Shown here one piece after another: positions 9,470 to 17,522 of a DNA stretch of 64,000 nt. Positions within the stretch are counted from its first letter, which is position 1, and every line of letters starts with the position of its first letter. The notes beneath the pieces are model-generated. The model was not told the DNA's origin and did not search any database. It was given only the letters and a program-made list of their open reading frames with translations. The stretch is from Beggiatoa alba B18LD (GTDB taxonomy: Bacteria; Pseudomonadota; Gammaproteobacteria; Beggiatoales; Beggiatoaceae): assembly GCF_000245015.1 (NCBI RefSeq), contig NZ_JH600070.1, forward strand, positions 248,001 to 312,000. Direction: 5' to 3'. The position numbers and the translations under genes were made by a program.

Positions 9470-10573
9470 ATGCCTCCAAGTATGTTAAGTATTACTGATT
9501 TCGTCTTGCGTGAACAAAAAGTTGCTTATTTACATATCAATGCAGATTTAAAAATTATTGAATATAGGGGAGATAGCACGCTGTTATTACAAGTTGTGCA
9601 ATTAGATGGAACGTTGCATTGTATGGTGACAGAACTTATTCCAGAATTATATGGTTGCGAGGATTTATTGCTGGCAATGTTGCAAGGCGATGAGCCTAAA
9701 TTTTGTTTAGAAAATTTAAATCGAGTCAATGAGGCAACTCAGGAAGTCACTTATTTGAATTTAACGATTTTTCCATATGATGTGCAAACATTAGTGATTA
9801 CATTATTAGATATTACGGCGTGGTCTCAGGTTCAACAGACATTAACTCAACAGCGCAATGAGTTGCATTTATTAAAACAATCTTTAGATGATACCAATAA
9901 CCGCTTGCAATATATTTTAAAGCGTTATGTGCCAGCCGAAGTCGGTAAAGCATTAATGGAAAAACGAATTATGCCAGAGCTGGGCGGGACAGTGCGCTGT
10001 ATTTCCGTGTTATTTGCAGATTTACGTAATTATACGACGATTAGTGAACGATTAACGCCAACAGAAACAATTGAAATTTTAAGTATTTGTTTAGACATGG
10101 TGACACAAGCCATTATGTCCATGGGGGGCGTGGTTGTGAATTATATGGGAGATGGGGTCATGGCAATTTTTAACGCGCCTGATGAGCAACCAGACCATGC
10201 ACAGCGAGTCGTTAAAGCGGGTGTAATGATTCAAAAAATGGCAAAAGAAATGCGTGCTAAATTGCCACCAGACACGCCATTATTAACGTTTGGTGTTGGT
10301 ATTAATACAGGCGATGCACTGGTTGGTAATATCGGGGCGCAGTGGCATCATCAATATAGTGCGGTTGGCGATACGATTAATGTGGCTTCACGTATCTGTA
10401 GTTATGCCCGTCCAAATGAGGTATTAATCGCCTGTTATACGCATGATTTTGTTTCAAAAAATATTATTGCAAATGCACTACCCCCTTTAAAATTCAAAGG
10501 TAAAAGTCAGGAAATGGTTGTTTATCAAGTGGAGGAATGGATAGGGGAATTACAAACAACAGTGACTGAATAG
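9470..10573 (+). CDS. Class III adenylate/guanylate cyclase, soluble
   Basis: This is a nucleotide cyclase that makes cAMP or cGMP. I chose the ATG at 9470 over one seven codons upstream because GAGGAAA sits at a proper spacing before it. That gives 367 residues: an N-terminal PAS-like sensory region (about 10-130), a short coiled coil, then the cyclase domain from about 175. The metal-binding aspartates are D184 in FADLR and D228 in GDGVMA. The transition-state Asn and Arg are present in INVASR. The usual adenine-selecting Lys is Asn224 in NYMGD and the partner position is Ser297, so base specificity is uncertain. No membrane segment is seen. It lies 22 bases before the BatD-like gene on the same strand. 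Confidence 0.9.
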   Translation: MPPSMLSITDFVLREQKVAYLHINADLKIIEYRGDSTLLLQVVQLDGTLHCMVTELIPELYGCEDLLLAMLQGDEPKFCLENLNRVNEATQEVTYLNLTIFPYDVQTLVITLLDITAWSQVQQTLTQQRNELHLLKQSLDDTNNRLQYILKRYVPAEVGKALMEKRIMPELGGTVRCISVLFADLRNYTTISERLTPTETIEILSICLDMVTQAIMSMGGVVVNYMGDGVMAIFNAPDEQPDHAQRVVKAGVMIQKMAKEMRAKLPPDTPLLTFGVGINTGDALVGNIGAQWHHQYSAVGDTINVASRICSYARPNEVLIACYTHDFVSKNIIANALPPLKFKGKSQEMVVYQVEEWIGELQTTVTE

Positions 10574-10595
10574 ATAAATTAGGAAATGACGTAAT

Positions 10596-12326
10596 ATGAA
10601 GCATTTAATTTATAACTATTTGTTTATCAGTCTGCTGAGTTGGACGGGAGCAAGTTATGCGGCAGCACAATTAAATGCGGTGGTTGAACCTCATTCAAAT
10701 CGCCTTACTTTGGGGCAAACATTTCGCGTTCGTATAACACTGATTAATGCCAGTGAAACCGATATTCGTAGCAATAACACCCCTAATTTAGAAGGCTTGC
10801 ATACAGCATTTAGTATTAAAAATCAGCAGCGTATTCTCCCCCCCGCGATTAATGTCAATGGCGAAATGCGCCGACAAATTATCTGGCAATATACTTTAGA
10901 ACCGCATCGTGCGGGAACAGTCACCTTGCCTGCTTTTTCACTCAATACCAGCGTTGGCGTTTTATACAGTCAAACGCTTGAACTCACTATTTTAGATGAC
11001 CGTCAGCCCATAAAGACGGCTTTTATCTTAGAAACACAGATTTCTAATCCAAACCCTTATTTATACGAACCTATTTACTATACCTTGCGCCTTTATTATC
11101 AAGGAGAACTCCGTGATTTACAGCCAATTCCGCCAACGGATGGCATTATCATGGAACATTTAGGTAATCCTATGGGGAAAGTGATAAAAAATCAGCGTGG
11201 CGTATTGAATAATCAAGAAGTTATTATCGGCGAAGTGGTGTATTTACTCACGCCACTACGCACGGGCACATTAAACTTGCCTGCTAGTAAAATGAAAGGG
11301 TTACAGCCCGAAGAACAACAAACACTCATCAGCCAACAAACTAATTTTTCAACGATTAACTATCAACCAATAGAAATTACCAGCCGTCCTGTTGTGCTCA
11401 ATGTACAAGCACCGCCAGAACCATTGCAAAACAATTGGTTACCTGCAAAAAGCTTGAGTTTGACAAGGACATGGCAACAAGATTTAACCCAAGCCATCCC
11501 TGTTGGTGTGCCGTTAGTGTGTACGCTTTTACTCACTGTTGAGGGGGTTGGCGGGCAACCATTGCCTCAATTAGTGGATTTATTAACACAAACCACTGAT
11601 TTTAGGATTCATCATCCTAGTCCAGCAACACAACGTAAAGTGTCAACGGAAGACGGAAAAACCCCTATTAATACCATTCGACAAGAAATCAGCATAACCC
11701 CGCTAAAAACAGGTGTTCTAACCTTGCCACCGTTAAAAATTCAATGGTGGGATACGGTGAATAAACGCTTGCAACTAACAGAACTACCGAATGAAAGTAT
11801 CACGGTTATTCCCTTACAAACGGCTGAGGCAATACAAACGACGATAGACACGGCAGAAGTAGAGAAACGCTACTTTTTAAAAAATTATCAAGTTATTACA
11901 ATTATCTTACCTATCATATTATTCAGTGTTTTGTTATGGTTTTCACCTTCACTTGCCCGTGCTATTCATCGTTATAAAAAGAAACGTAGCTTGCATTATC
12001 AATGGCAACACATTGAAACAATGGCACAGTTACAACAGGTTATTCAGAATAATATTCAAGAAACTTGGGGAATTGCTACGCCCGTACATTTTGCCCAACT
12101 TCAGCAATATTTAGCACAACATTATGAAAATTCAGAATTATTACTAGGCACTTATTATTTTATAGAAAGGGAATTGTATAAGCCACACGATAGCCTAGAA
12201 ACAGAAGCCGATAAAAAAGACATTATAATGCTTTGTGAACAATGGCAAAAAGGGCTTAAAGGATTAAAAGATAAACCTAAAATGCTTCATCATTCACAAC
12301 TACACGCACTCAATCCCCCTGTTTAA
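10596..12326 (+). CDS. BatD-like oxygen-tolerance family membrane protein
   Basis: The 576-residue protein has a signal peptide (ending near ASYAAAQ), a long extracytoplasmic beta-rich part to about residue 425, one transmembrane helix near 430-450 (IITIILPIILF-like) and a cytoplasmic tail of about 120 residues. This architecture is that of BatD proteins, whose other Bat partners (VWA-domain proteins, MoxR ATPase) are usually encoded alongside. None is present in this window, so it may have a separate partner elsewhere. The 22-bp gap to the cyclase gene suggests cotranscription. Molecular function is not established. Confidence 0.75.
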   Translation: MKHLIYNYLFISLLSWTGASYAAAQLNAVVEPHSNRLTLGQTFRVRITLINASETDIRSNNTPNLEGLHTAFSIKNQQRILPPAINVNGEMRRQIIWQYTLEPHRAGTVTLPAFSLNTSVGVLYSQTLELTILDDRQPIKTAFILETQISNPNPYLYEPIYYTLRLYYQGELRDLQPIPPTDGIIMEHLGNPMGKVIKNQRGVLNNQEVIIGEVVYLLTPLRTGTLNLPASKMKGLQPEEQQTLISQQTNFSTINYQPIEITSRPVVLNVQAPPEPLQNNWLPAKSLSLTRTWQQDLTQAIPVGVPLVCTLLLTVEGVGGQPLPQLVDLLTQTTDFRIHHPSPATQRKVSTEDGKTPINTIRQEISITPLKTGVLTLPPLKIQWWDTVNKRLQLTELPNESITVIPLQTAEAIQTTIDTAEVEKRYFLKNYQVITIILPIILFSVLLWFSPSLARAIHRYKKKRSLHYQWQHIETMAQLQQVIQNNIQETWGIATPVHFAQLQQYLAQHYENSELLLGTYYFIERELYKPHDSLETEADKKDIIMLCEQWQKGLKGLKDKPKMLHHSQLHALNPPV

Positions 12327-12364
12327 CCGCGTTCAGTTTTGGCACGCATCGTAAAAGACTTATT

Positions 12365-12396
12365 AACCTGAGTTTGGCGAGTTTTTTAAAAAAAGA
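12365..12396. repeat. AACCTGAGTTCGGCGAG module, forward copy
   Basis: AACCTGAGTTTGGCGAG is followed by an AT-rich run. It immediately precedes the GTCTGAATCAG element and then the CTAG hairpin, giving the module order outer repeat, long palindrome, short hairpin. No opposing outer repeat is seen. Confidence 0.7.
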
Positions 12397-12403
12397 CAAC
12401 AGT

Positions 12404-12523
12404 TTGTCTGAATCAGAATTTTCAGAATTTTCAGAATTAAAAAGACAAGAAAATTAAAAGAATAAAAAATTATGTTTTTAATTCTGCTAATTCTGAAAAT
12501 TCTGTGAATTCTGATTCAGACAA
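12404..12523. repeat. GTCTGAATCAG palindromic repeat, copy 3
   Basis: Terminal repeats TTGTCTGAATCAGAATT and AATTCTGATTCAGACAA are perfect inverted copies over 17 bp. The arms carry repeated CAGAATT and AATTCTG units around an AT-rich centre. It lies between convergent genes. Confidence 0.88.
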
Positions 12524-12528
12524 AAAAA

Positions 12529-12559
12529 GACCTGCTAGGTTTTCAAAACCTAGCAGGTC
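12529..12559. repeat. GACCTGCTAGG hairpin repeat, copy 2
   Basis: This perfect hairpin is followed by a T-rich stretch on the plus strand and preceded by an A-run (T-run on the minus strand). It sits just beyond the ybaK stop codon, so it could act as a bidirectional intrinsic terminator between convergent genes. Confidence 0.8.
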
Positions 12560-12569
12560 TCTATTTTAT

Positions 12570-13058
12570 TTAAGCATCGACCGCTACATTAACCAAGGTT
12601 GGTTTTAACACCCTCACAACGTCTTGCGGATTGAGGCTGACTAAATAGCCCCGTTTTCCGCCATTTAAGTAAATTTTTGGCAGTTGCAAAATACTTTCTT
12701 CCATGTAAACAGGCATAGGTTTACGTGTGCCAAAGGGGGAAGTACCGCCAACTAAATAACCAGAATGTTTATTAGCGGTATCAGGGCTACAGGGTTTTAT
12801 CTGTTTAACCGCTAATAAACGGGCAAGTTGTTTTGTTGAGACTTCTTTATCACCATGCATCAGGATAATCAGTGGTTTTTTATGCTCGTCTTCCATGATA
12901 AGGGTTTTTATCACACTGTGTTCAGGTACGCCCAAGGCTTGTGCAGAAACAGTTGTCCCCCCTTTTTCCACATAATCATAAAGATGGTGTTCAATCTCAA
13001 CATGAGCATCACGTAAGGCGCGAATGGCAGGCGTAACGGGATATTTATCAGCAGACAT
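12570..13058 (-). CDS. ybaK: Cys-tRNA(Pro)/Cys-tRNA(Cys) deacylase, YbaK/EbsC family
   Basis: The 162-residue protein matches the YbaK family, a trans-editing deacylase that hydrolyses Cys mischarged onto tRNA(Pro). Diagnostic segments are VIKTLIME, the KHSGYLVGGTSPFGTRK region with its conserved GGxSPxG loop, and the late INGGKRGYLV-like stretch (here LNGGKRGYLV). Length is typical. It follows the ABC exporter gene by seven bases on the same strand, so the two are probably cotranscribed although the functions are not obviously linked. Confidence 0.93.
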   Translation of the reverse strand: MSADKYPVTPAIRALRDAHVEIEHHLYDYVEKGGTTVSAQALGVPEHSVIKTLIMEDEHKKPLIILMHGDKEVSTKQLARLLAVKQIKPCSPDTANKHSGYLVGGTSPFGTRKPMPVYMEESILQLPKIYLNGGKRGYLVSLNPQDVVRVLKPTLVNVAVDA

Positions 13059-13065
13059 GGTAAAT

Positions 13066-14898
13066 CTATGCCTCTACAGGAGTTTGTTTATCTTCTGCAA
13101 ACTGCAATTTTAACAAGTTGTTGTAAATGCCTGTACTCAGGTTTGCTAATTCATCGTGCGCACCTGATTCAGCAATTTTTCCCTCATCAATGACATAAAT
13201 ACGGTCAACTTTGCGAATCGTGGCTAAACGGTGCGCAATGACTATTGTTGTCCGTCCTTCCATGAGTTTTTCTAAGGCTTGCTGTACAAGACGTTCTGAT
13301 TCGGCATCAAGCGAGCTTGTCGCCTCGTCGAGAATCAAAATTGTTGGGTCTTTTAATATCGCACGGGCAATGGCAATGCGTTGACGTTGCCCACCTGAGA
13401 GTTTAACGCCACGTTCCCCCACTAAAGTATCAAAACCTTCGGGGAAATTTTGAATAAATTCTAGTGCGTTGGCTTGGCGAGCGGCTTCTTGAATTTCCTG
13501 TTCAGAGGCGGTGGGCTTACCATATAGAATATTTTCACGAATCGTCCCCCCAAAGAGGATAACTTCTTGTGGCACAATGCCAATATTGTGGCGATAGTGA
13601 TTTAAATCATAACTATCTATCGCTTGACCATCGAGCAGAATTTCACCTGTATCAACGGGATAAAAACGGAGTAGGAGTTGAATCAAGGTTGATTTTCCCG
13701 CACCACTATGACCAACAAGGGCAATTTTTTCCCCTGAATGGATTTTAAAACTGATGTGATTTAAGACTGGGACATCTTTACGGGTTGGATAGGCAAAATT
13801 AACGGCTTGGTATTCAATTTCGCCTTTAAACTTAGTCAACGCGCTGCTTGAATCCGTCCTTAATTGTAATTCGCTAGGCTCGTCGAGTAATTCGGCAATA
13901 CGTTCTGTTGCACCAACGGCTTTTTGTAAGGTGCTGTAAATATCGCCTAAACCACCGATAGACCCCCCAATAAACATGGTGTAAATAATGAACGAACTGA
14001 GGTCGCCGATGGAAATCGTGCCCGCCTTTACAAGACTTGCACCAAACCATAACACCAATACGATACTGCCAAATAAGGCAAAAATAATGAAGGAAATGAA
14101 TGCACCGCGATATTTTGCATTAGAAAGCGCGATTTGTACGACTTGGTTCAGCGATTGACTGTAACGATTAACTTCAAAGGCTTCATTGGTAAAGGCTTTC
14201 ACCATGCTAATTGATTGCAGTGTTTCTTCTACCACTATATTGGCTTTTGCGAGTTCATCTTGTGTCTTACGAGATAATTTGCGGATAAATTTGCCAAAAA
14301 TTAACGCGGCGAGCACAAGGACAGGAAAAACTAACAGCATAAAAATAGTTAGCTTTGGGGTAATCACAAATAAAATGACTATGCCAATGAGTAAAATCAG
14401 GGTTTGGCGAATTAATTCAGAAAGGGTAACAGAAAAAGTATCTTGTAAGAGGCTCACATCTGCGGTGAGTCGGCTGATTAATTCACCTGCGCGTTGATTG
14501 TCATAAAATGACATGGGCAGGGTCATGAATTTTTCGTATAAACTTTTACGAATGTCTGCAATGGTTGATTCTGTCACTTGAGACATGAAGTAAATACGGA
14601 AAAAAGAAAATACACTTTGCACTGCAAGCACGGCAATTAATAAGAGTGCAAGCTCGTTAATATCGTTGATAAAGCTAAACGTTTTACCCGTTGCCGTGTC
14701 AATTAAACGTCCAGCGAGAAACGGAAATGCTAATAAAACGGTGCTGGAGAAAAATAGGCTCACCATCGCGGCAATAAAGTAGTTGCGATAAGGTCGTGTA
14801 AACTGGTAAAGCCCAAGTAAATGTTTTATCCCTGATTTATCTAACGGACGTTTGGGTAAATCAGCGTGTGGATATTGCTGTCGTTTTAAAAGTGCCAT
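13066..14898 (-). CDS. ABC exporter, fused transmembrane and ATPase (MsbA-like ABCB)
   Basis: The 610-residue half-transporter has six predicted membrane helices in residues 30-320 and an ATPase domain in the last 250. Walker A is GHSGAGKST, the signature is LSGGQRQR, Walker B is ILILDEATSSLD and the switch is IAHR. Such proteins form homodimers that export lipids or hydrophobic drugs. The sequence looks closer to general ABCB exporters than to MsbA itself, so I assign no substrate or symbol. It is the upstream gene of a likely two-gene unit with ybaK. Confidence 0.92.
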   Translation of the reverse strand: MALLKRQQYPHADLPKRPLDKSGIKHLLGLYQFTRPYRNYFIAAMVSLFFSSTVLLAFPFLAGRLIDTATGKTFSFINDINELALLLIAVLAVQSVFSFFRIYFMSQVTESTIADIRKSLYEKFMTLPMSFYDNQRAGELISRLTADVSLLQDTFSVTLSELIRQTLILLIGIVILFVITPKLTIFMLLVFPVLVLAALIFGKFIRKLSRKTQDELAKANIVVEETLQSISMVKAFTNEAFEVNRYSQSLNQVVQIALSNAKYRGAFISFIIFALFGSIVLVLWFGASLVKAGTISIGDLSSFIIYTMFIGGSIGGLGDIYSTLQKAVGATERIAELLDEPSELQLRTDSSSALTKFKGEIEYQAVNFAYPTRKDVPVLNHISFKIHSGEKIALVGHSGAGKSTLIQLLLRFYPVDTGEILLDGQAIDSYDLNHYRHNIGIVPQEVILFGGTIRENILYGKPTASEQEIQEAARQANALEFIQNFPEGFDTLVGERGVKLSGGQRQRIAIARAILKDPTILILDEATSSLDAESERLVQQALEKLMEGRTTIVIAHRLATIRKVDRIYVIDEGKIAESGAHDELANLSTGIYNNLLKLQFAEDKQTPVEA

Positions 14899-15188
14899 GC
14901 CTGAATCTCGATTTACTGATAAAAGTGCGAAAGGGCAATAGTATAAAGCATTCTGAGCGGGGGAGTATGAACAGTTCTGAAGCGTAAAACAGAATAAAAA
15001 CAGTGATTGAATAGCTTGATTTAACTGTTAATCCTGATGTGCTCTCTATCATCTAGCAAGATACCCAAGATTGTATGAACCATCTTTCATTGCAAGATGC
15101 AGTGCTGTGGAATAACCCATATTTAAACGCTATTGGCTTCCATCCCCTTTTTTTATACCTATCATAAACATATTGAGGATTTTAGATT

Positions 15189-15791
15189 ATGTCTGTAGAA
15201 ACAATCATTTTAATCATCGTTGGGCTAATTTTCCTAATATTGGGGTTATATGTTATTGCCATTTATAACCAATTAGTCACATTACGGAATCGCTTTAAAA
15301 ATGCGTTTTCACAAATTGATGTGCAGTTAAAACGGCGTTATGACTTAATTCCTAACTTGGTTGAAACAGCAAAAGCGTACATGAAACACGAACGCGAAAC
15401 CTTAGAAGCGGTGATTAAAGCACGGAATCAAGCCGTCAATGCGGCAAAACTTGCGACAGAACACCCCGAACAAGCGGGCGCAATTCAAGGGTTAATCGGT
15501 GCAGAATCTTTATTAACAGGGTCTTTAGGACATTTATTTGCGCTTTCTGAAAATTATCCAGATTTAAAAGCAGATTTAACCATGGCACAACTGACGGAGG
15601 AATTAAGCAGTACTGAAAACCGTATTGCCTTTGCTCGTCAGGCTTATAACGATGCAGTGATGATGTACAACATTTATCGTGAACAATTTCCCAATTTTTT
15701 AATCGCAGGCGTTACGCAGTTTCAAGAAGCCTTATCCTTTATCATTGAAAGCCCTGAAGAACGAAAAGTGGTTAAAGTGTCGTTTAATTAA
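15189..15791 (+). CDS. LemA family protein
   Basis: This 200-residue protein has one N-terminal membrane helix (residues 4-25) and then the helical LemA domain. The family hallmark is present: YNQLVTLRNRFKNAFSQIDVQ is followed by LKRRYDLIPNLVETAKAYM. The ending FPNFLIAG is also typical. LemA proteins are membrane-anchored with an exposed coiled-coil domain and unclear function; many lie next to a peptidase or TPM-domain gene, which is absent here. GAGG precedes the ATG by about ten bases. Confidence 0.93.
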   Translation: MSVETIILIIVGLIFLILGLYVIAIYNQLVTLRNRFKNAFSQIDVQLKRRYDLIPNLVETAKAYMKHERETLEAVIKARNQAVNAAKLATEHPEQAGAIQGLIGAESLLTGSLGHLFALSENYPDLKADLTMAQLTEELSSTENRIAFARQAYNDAVMMYNIYREQFPNFLIAGVTQFQEALSFIIESPEERKVVKVSFN

Positions 15792-15831
15792 TCCGTTGCT
15801 TGTATGATAACCTGCTGAAATATCTAACTGT

Positions 15832-16608
15832 ATGAGTACACACTTACTGATTGATACACATAGCCATTTTGACGCGGATGAATTTACACAAGACCGCGCG
15901 GAAGCGTTTGCACGTGCACAAGCTGTCGGTGTGAGTATGCAAATTGTTCCCGCTGTTTCCTTTCGTGGATGGGAAACACTACGAACAGTTTGCAACACTT
16001 ATCAAGGTTTATACCCTGCATATGGATTGCATCCCATGTATTTAGCGGAACATCAAGCGAGCCATTTAACCGCCTTGACTGAATGGCTACATCATGAATC
16101 TGCCATTGCTGTTGGTGAATGCGGTTTAGACTACTACGTTAAAGGGTTAGACCCTGCACAACAAAATTATTTTTTTACCGCACAACTACAAATTGCCGTC
16201 GACCAACAATTACCTGTTATCATTCACGCCCGCCGTGCGGTAGAAACAGTGATTCAACAAATACGCCGTTTTCCACGCTGTCGGGGCGTTGTTCATAGTT
16301 TCGCAGGCAGTGAACAACAAGCCCGCCAACTCCTTGATTTAGGATTTTATCTCAGCTTTGGAGGGCCGATTACCTATCCAACAGCGCATAAACTCCGTAA
16401 ATTAGTCCAAGTGCTTCCCCTAGAAGGCATCTTATTAGAAACGGATGCACCTGACCAACCACTGGCAAGCCATCGGGGGGAACGCAACGAACCTGCTTAT
16501 TTACTCGAAGTGCTGACTTGTATAGCAGAATTACGCCAGCAATCCCCCGCCGAGATTGCCCGCATCACAACCCGTAACACCTTTGAATTATTTGGTTTAA
16601 CACAATGA
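15832..16608 (+). CDS. TatD-family metal-dependent hydrolase
   Basis: The 258-residue protein is a TatD-type amidohydrolase (putative metal-dependent DNase). Metal ligands are visible in IDTHSHFD at residues 7-14, GECGLDYY, a HARRA histidine, a VVHSFAGS histidine and the late TDAPDQP aspartate. The ending RNTFELFGL is characteristic. It resembles the YjjV branch but I cannot separate the paralogues with confidence. Its stop overlaps the tcdA start by four bases, showing translational coupling. Confidence 0.93.
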   Translation: MSTHLLIDTHSHFDADEFTQDRAEAFARAQAVGVSMQIVPAVSFRGWETLRTVCNTYQGLYPAYGLHPMYLAEHQASHLTALTEWLHHESAIAVGECGLDYYVKGLDPAQQNYFFTAQLQIAVDQQLPVIIHARRAVETVIQQIRRFPRCRGVVHSFAGSEQQARQLLDLGFYLSFGGPITYPTAHKLRKLVQVLPLEGILLETDAPDQPLASHRGERNEPAYLLEVLTCIAELRQQSPAEIARITTRNTFELFGLTQ

Positions 16609-17357
16609 CAGACTCAATTTATACCCGTACTGAAATTTTATTAGGTGAACCTACACTCAATGACCTCATCGACCACCATATTTTAATTGCAGGCTTAGGC
16701 GGGGTCGGCAGTTTTGTTGCGGAATCTTTAGGACGTTTAGGCATAAAACGCTTAAGTATTCTTGATCATGATGTCGTCGCCCCTTCAAATTTAAATCGAC
16801 AACTGGTCGCGCTTCACTCAACACTTGGACAGCCTAAAGTTGAAGTAATGGCAGCTCGTTTATTAGACATTAATCCAAATATACAACTGATTAAACACGG
16901 CGACTTTTTACATAAAGAACAAGCACACGAATTTATTCAAACAGGCAACTATGATTTCGTCGTCGACTGCATCGATTCTATTGCCTCAAAAGCGGCACTG
17001 GTTGCAGCTTGCCTACGCTTAAACGTACCGATTGCTTCCAGTATGGGGGCAGGCAATCGCCTTGATGTCAGTAAAGTAAAAGTTGCAAAACTCAATCAAA
17101 CAGAAGGCTGTGGATTAGCCCGCGAATTACGCGCTTTACTGCGTAAAGAAGGTGTACGCACAAACTATCCTGTGATTTACTCCCAAGAAATCCCCCGCCA
17201 ACCACTTCCTCATCAACCCGTTAGCGGCGTTGAGGGCAGACCCCGTGCAGTCAATGGCACTATTTCCTACATGCCTGCACTCTTTGGCATGATGTTATCA
17301 GGCGTTGTTGTACAAGCCTTATTAAAGCAAATTGAAGAAAAACAAGAGACAGCGTAG
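16605..17357 (+). CDS. tcdA: tRNA threonylcarbamoyladenosine dehydratase (TcdA/CsdL)
   Basis: The 250-residue ThiF/E1-like enzyme converts t6A37 of ANN-decoding tRNAs to the cyclic ct6A form with ATP. It shows the adenylate-binding IAGLGGVGSFV loop near residues 28-39, the catalytic-domain DCIDSIASKAAL and the SMGAGNRLD segment that distinguishes TcdA from other E1-like proteins. Length is slightly short of the usual 265. The ATG overlaps the TatD-family stop codon. Confidence 0.92.
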   Translation: MTDSIYTRTEILLGEPTLNDLIDHHILIAGLGGVGSFVAESLGRLGIKRLSILDHDVVAPSNLNRQLVALHSTLGQPKVEVMAARLLDINPNIQLIKHGDFLHKEQAHEFIQTGNYDFVVDCIDSIASKAALVAACLRLNVPIASSMGAGNRLDVSKVKVAKLNQTEGCGLARELRALLRKEGVRTNYPVIYSQEIPRQPLPHQPVSGVEGRPRAVNGTISYMPALFGMMLSGVVVQALLKQIEEKQETA

Positions 17358-17367
17358 TATTAAACAA

Positions 17368-17402
17368 CTTTAACGGGTATTGAATGAAATACCCGTTTAA
17401 AG
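17368..17402 (+). terminator. Stem-loop after tcdA
   Basis: CTTTAACGGGTATT pairs almost perfectly with AATACCCGTTTAAAG around a short loop, ten bases after the tcdA stop. The downstream run is A-rich before TTTT, so it is a weaker intrinsic terminator than the classic form. Confidence 0.65.
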
Positions 17403-17522
17403 CTAAAAAAATTTTATGTGGATTCAACGGTTTTCAACATGAATGACCACATACAGACCATTCTCGTGTTATTTATTTTCATCGACTAACACCCGCGCTC
17501 CCCCAGCACATCCATCACCCCT

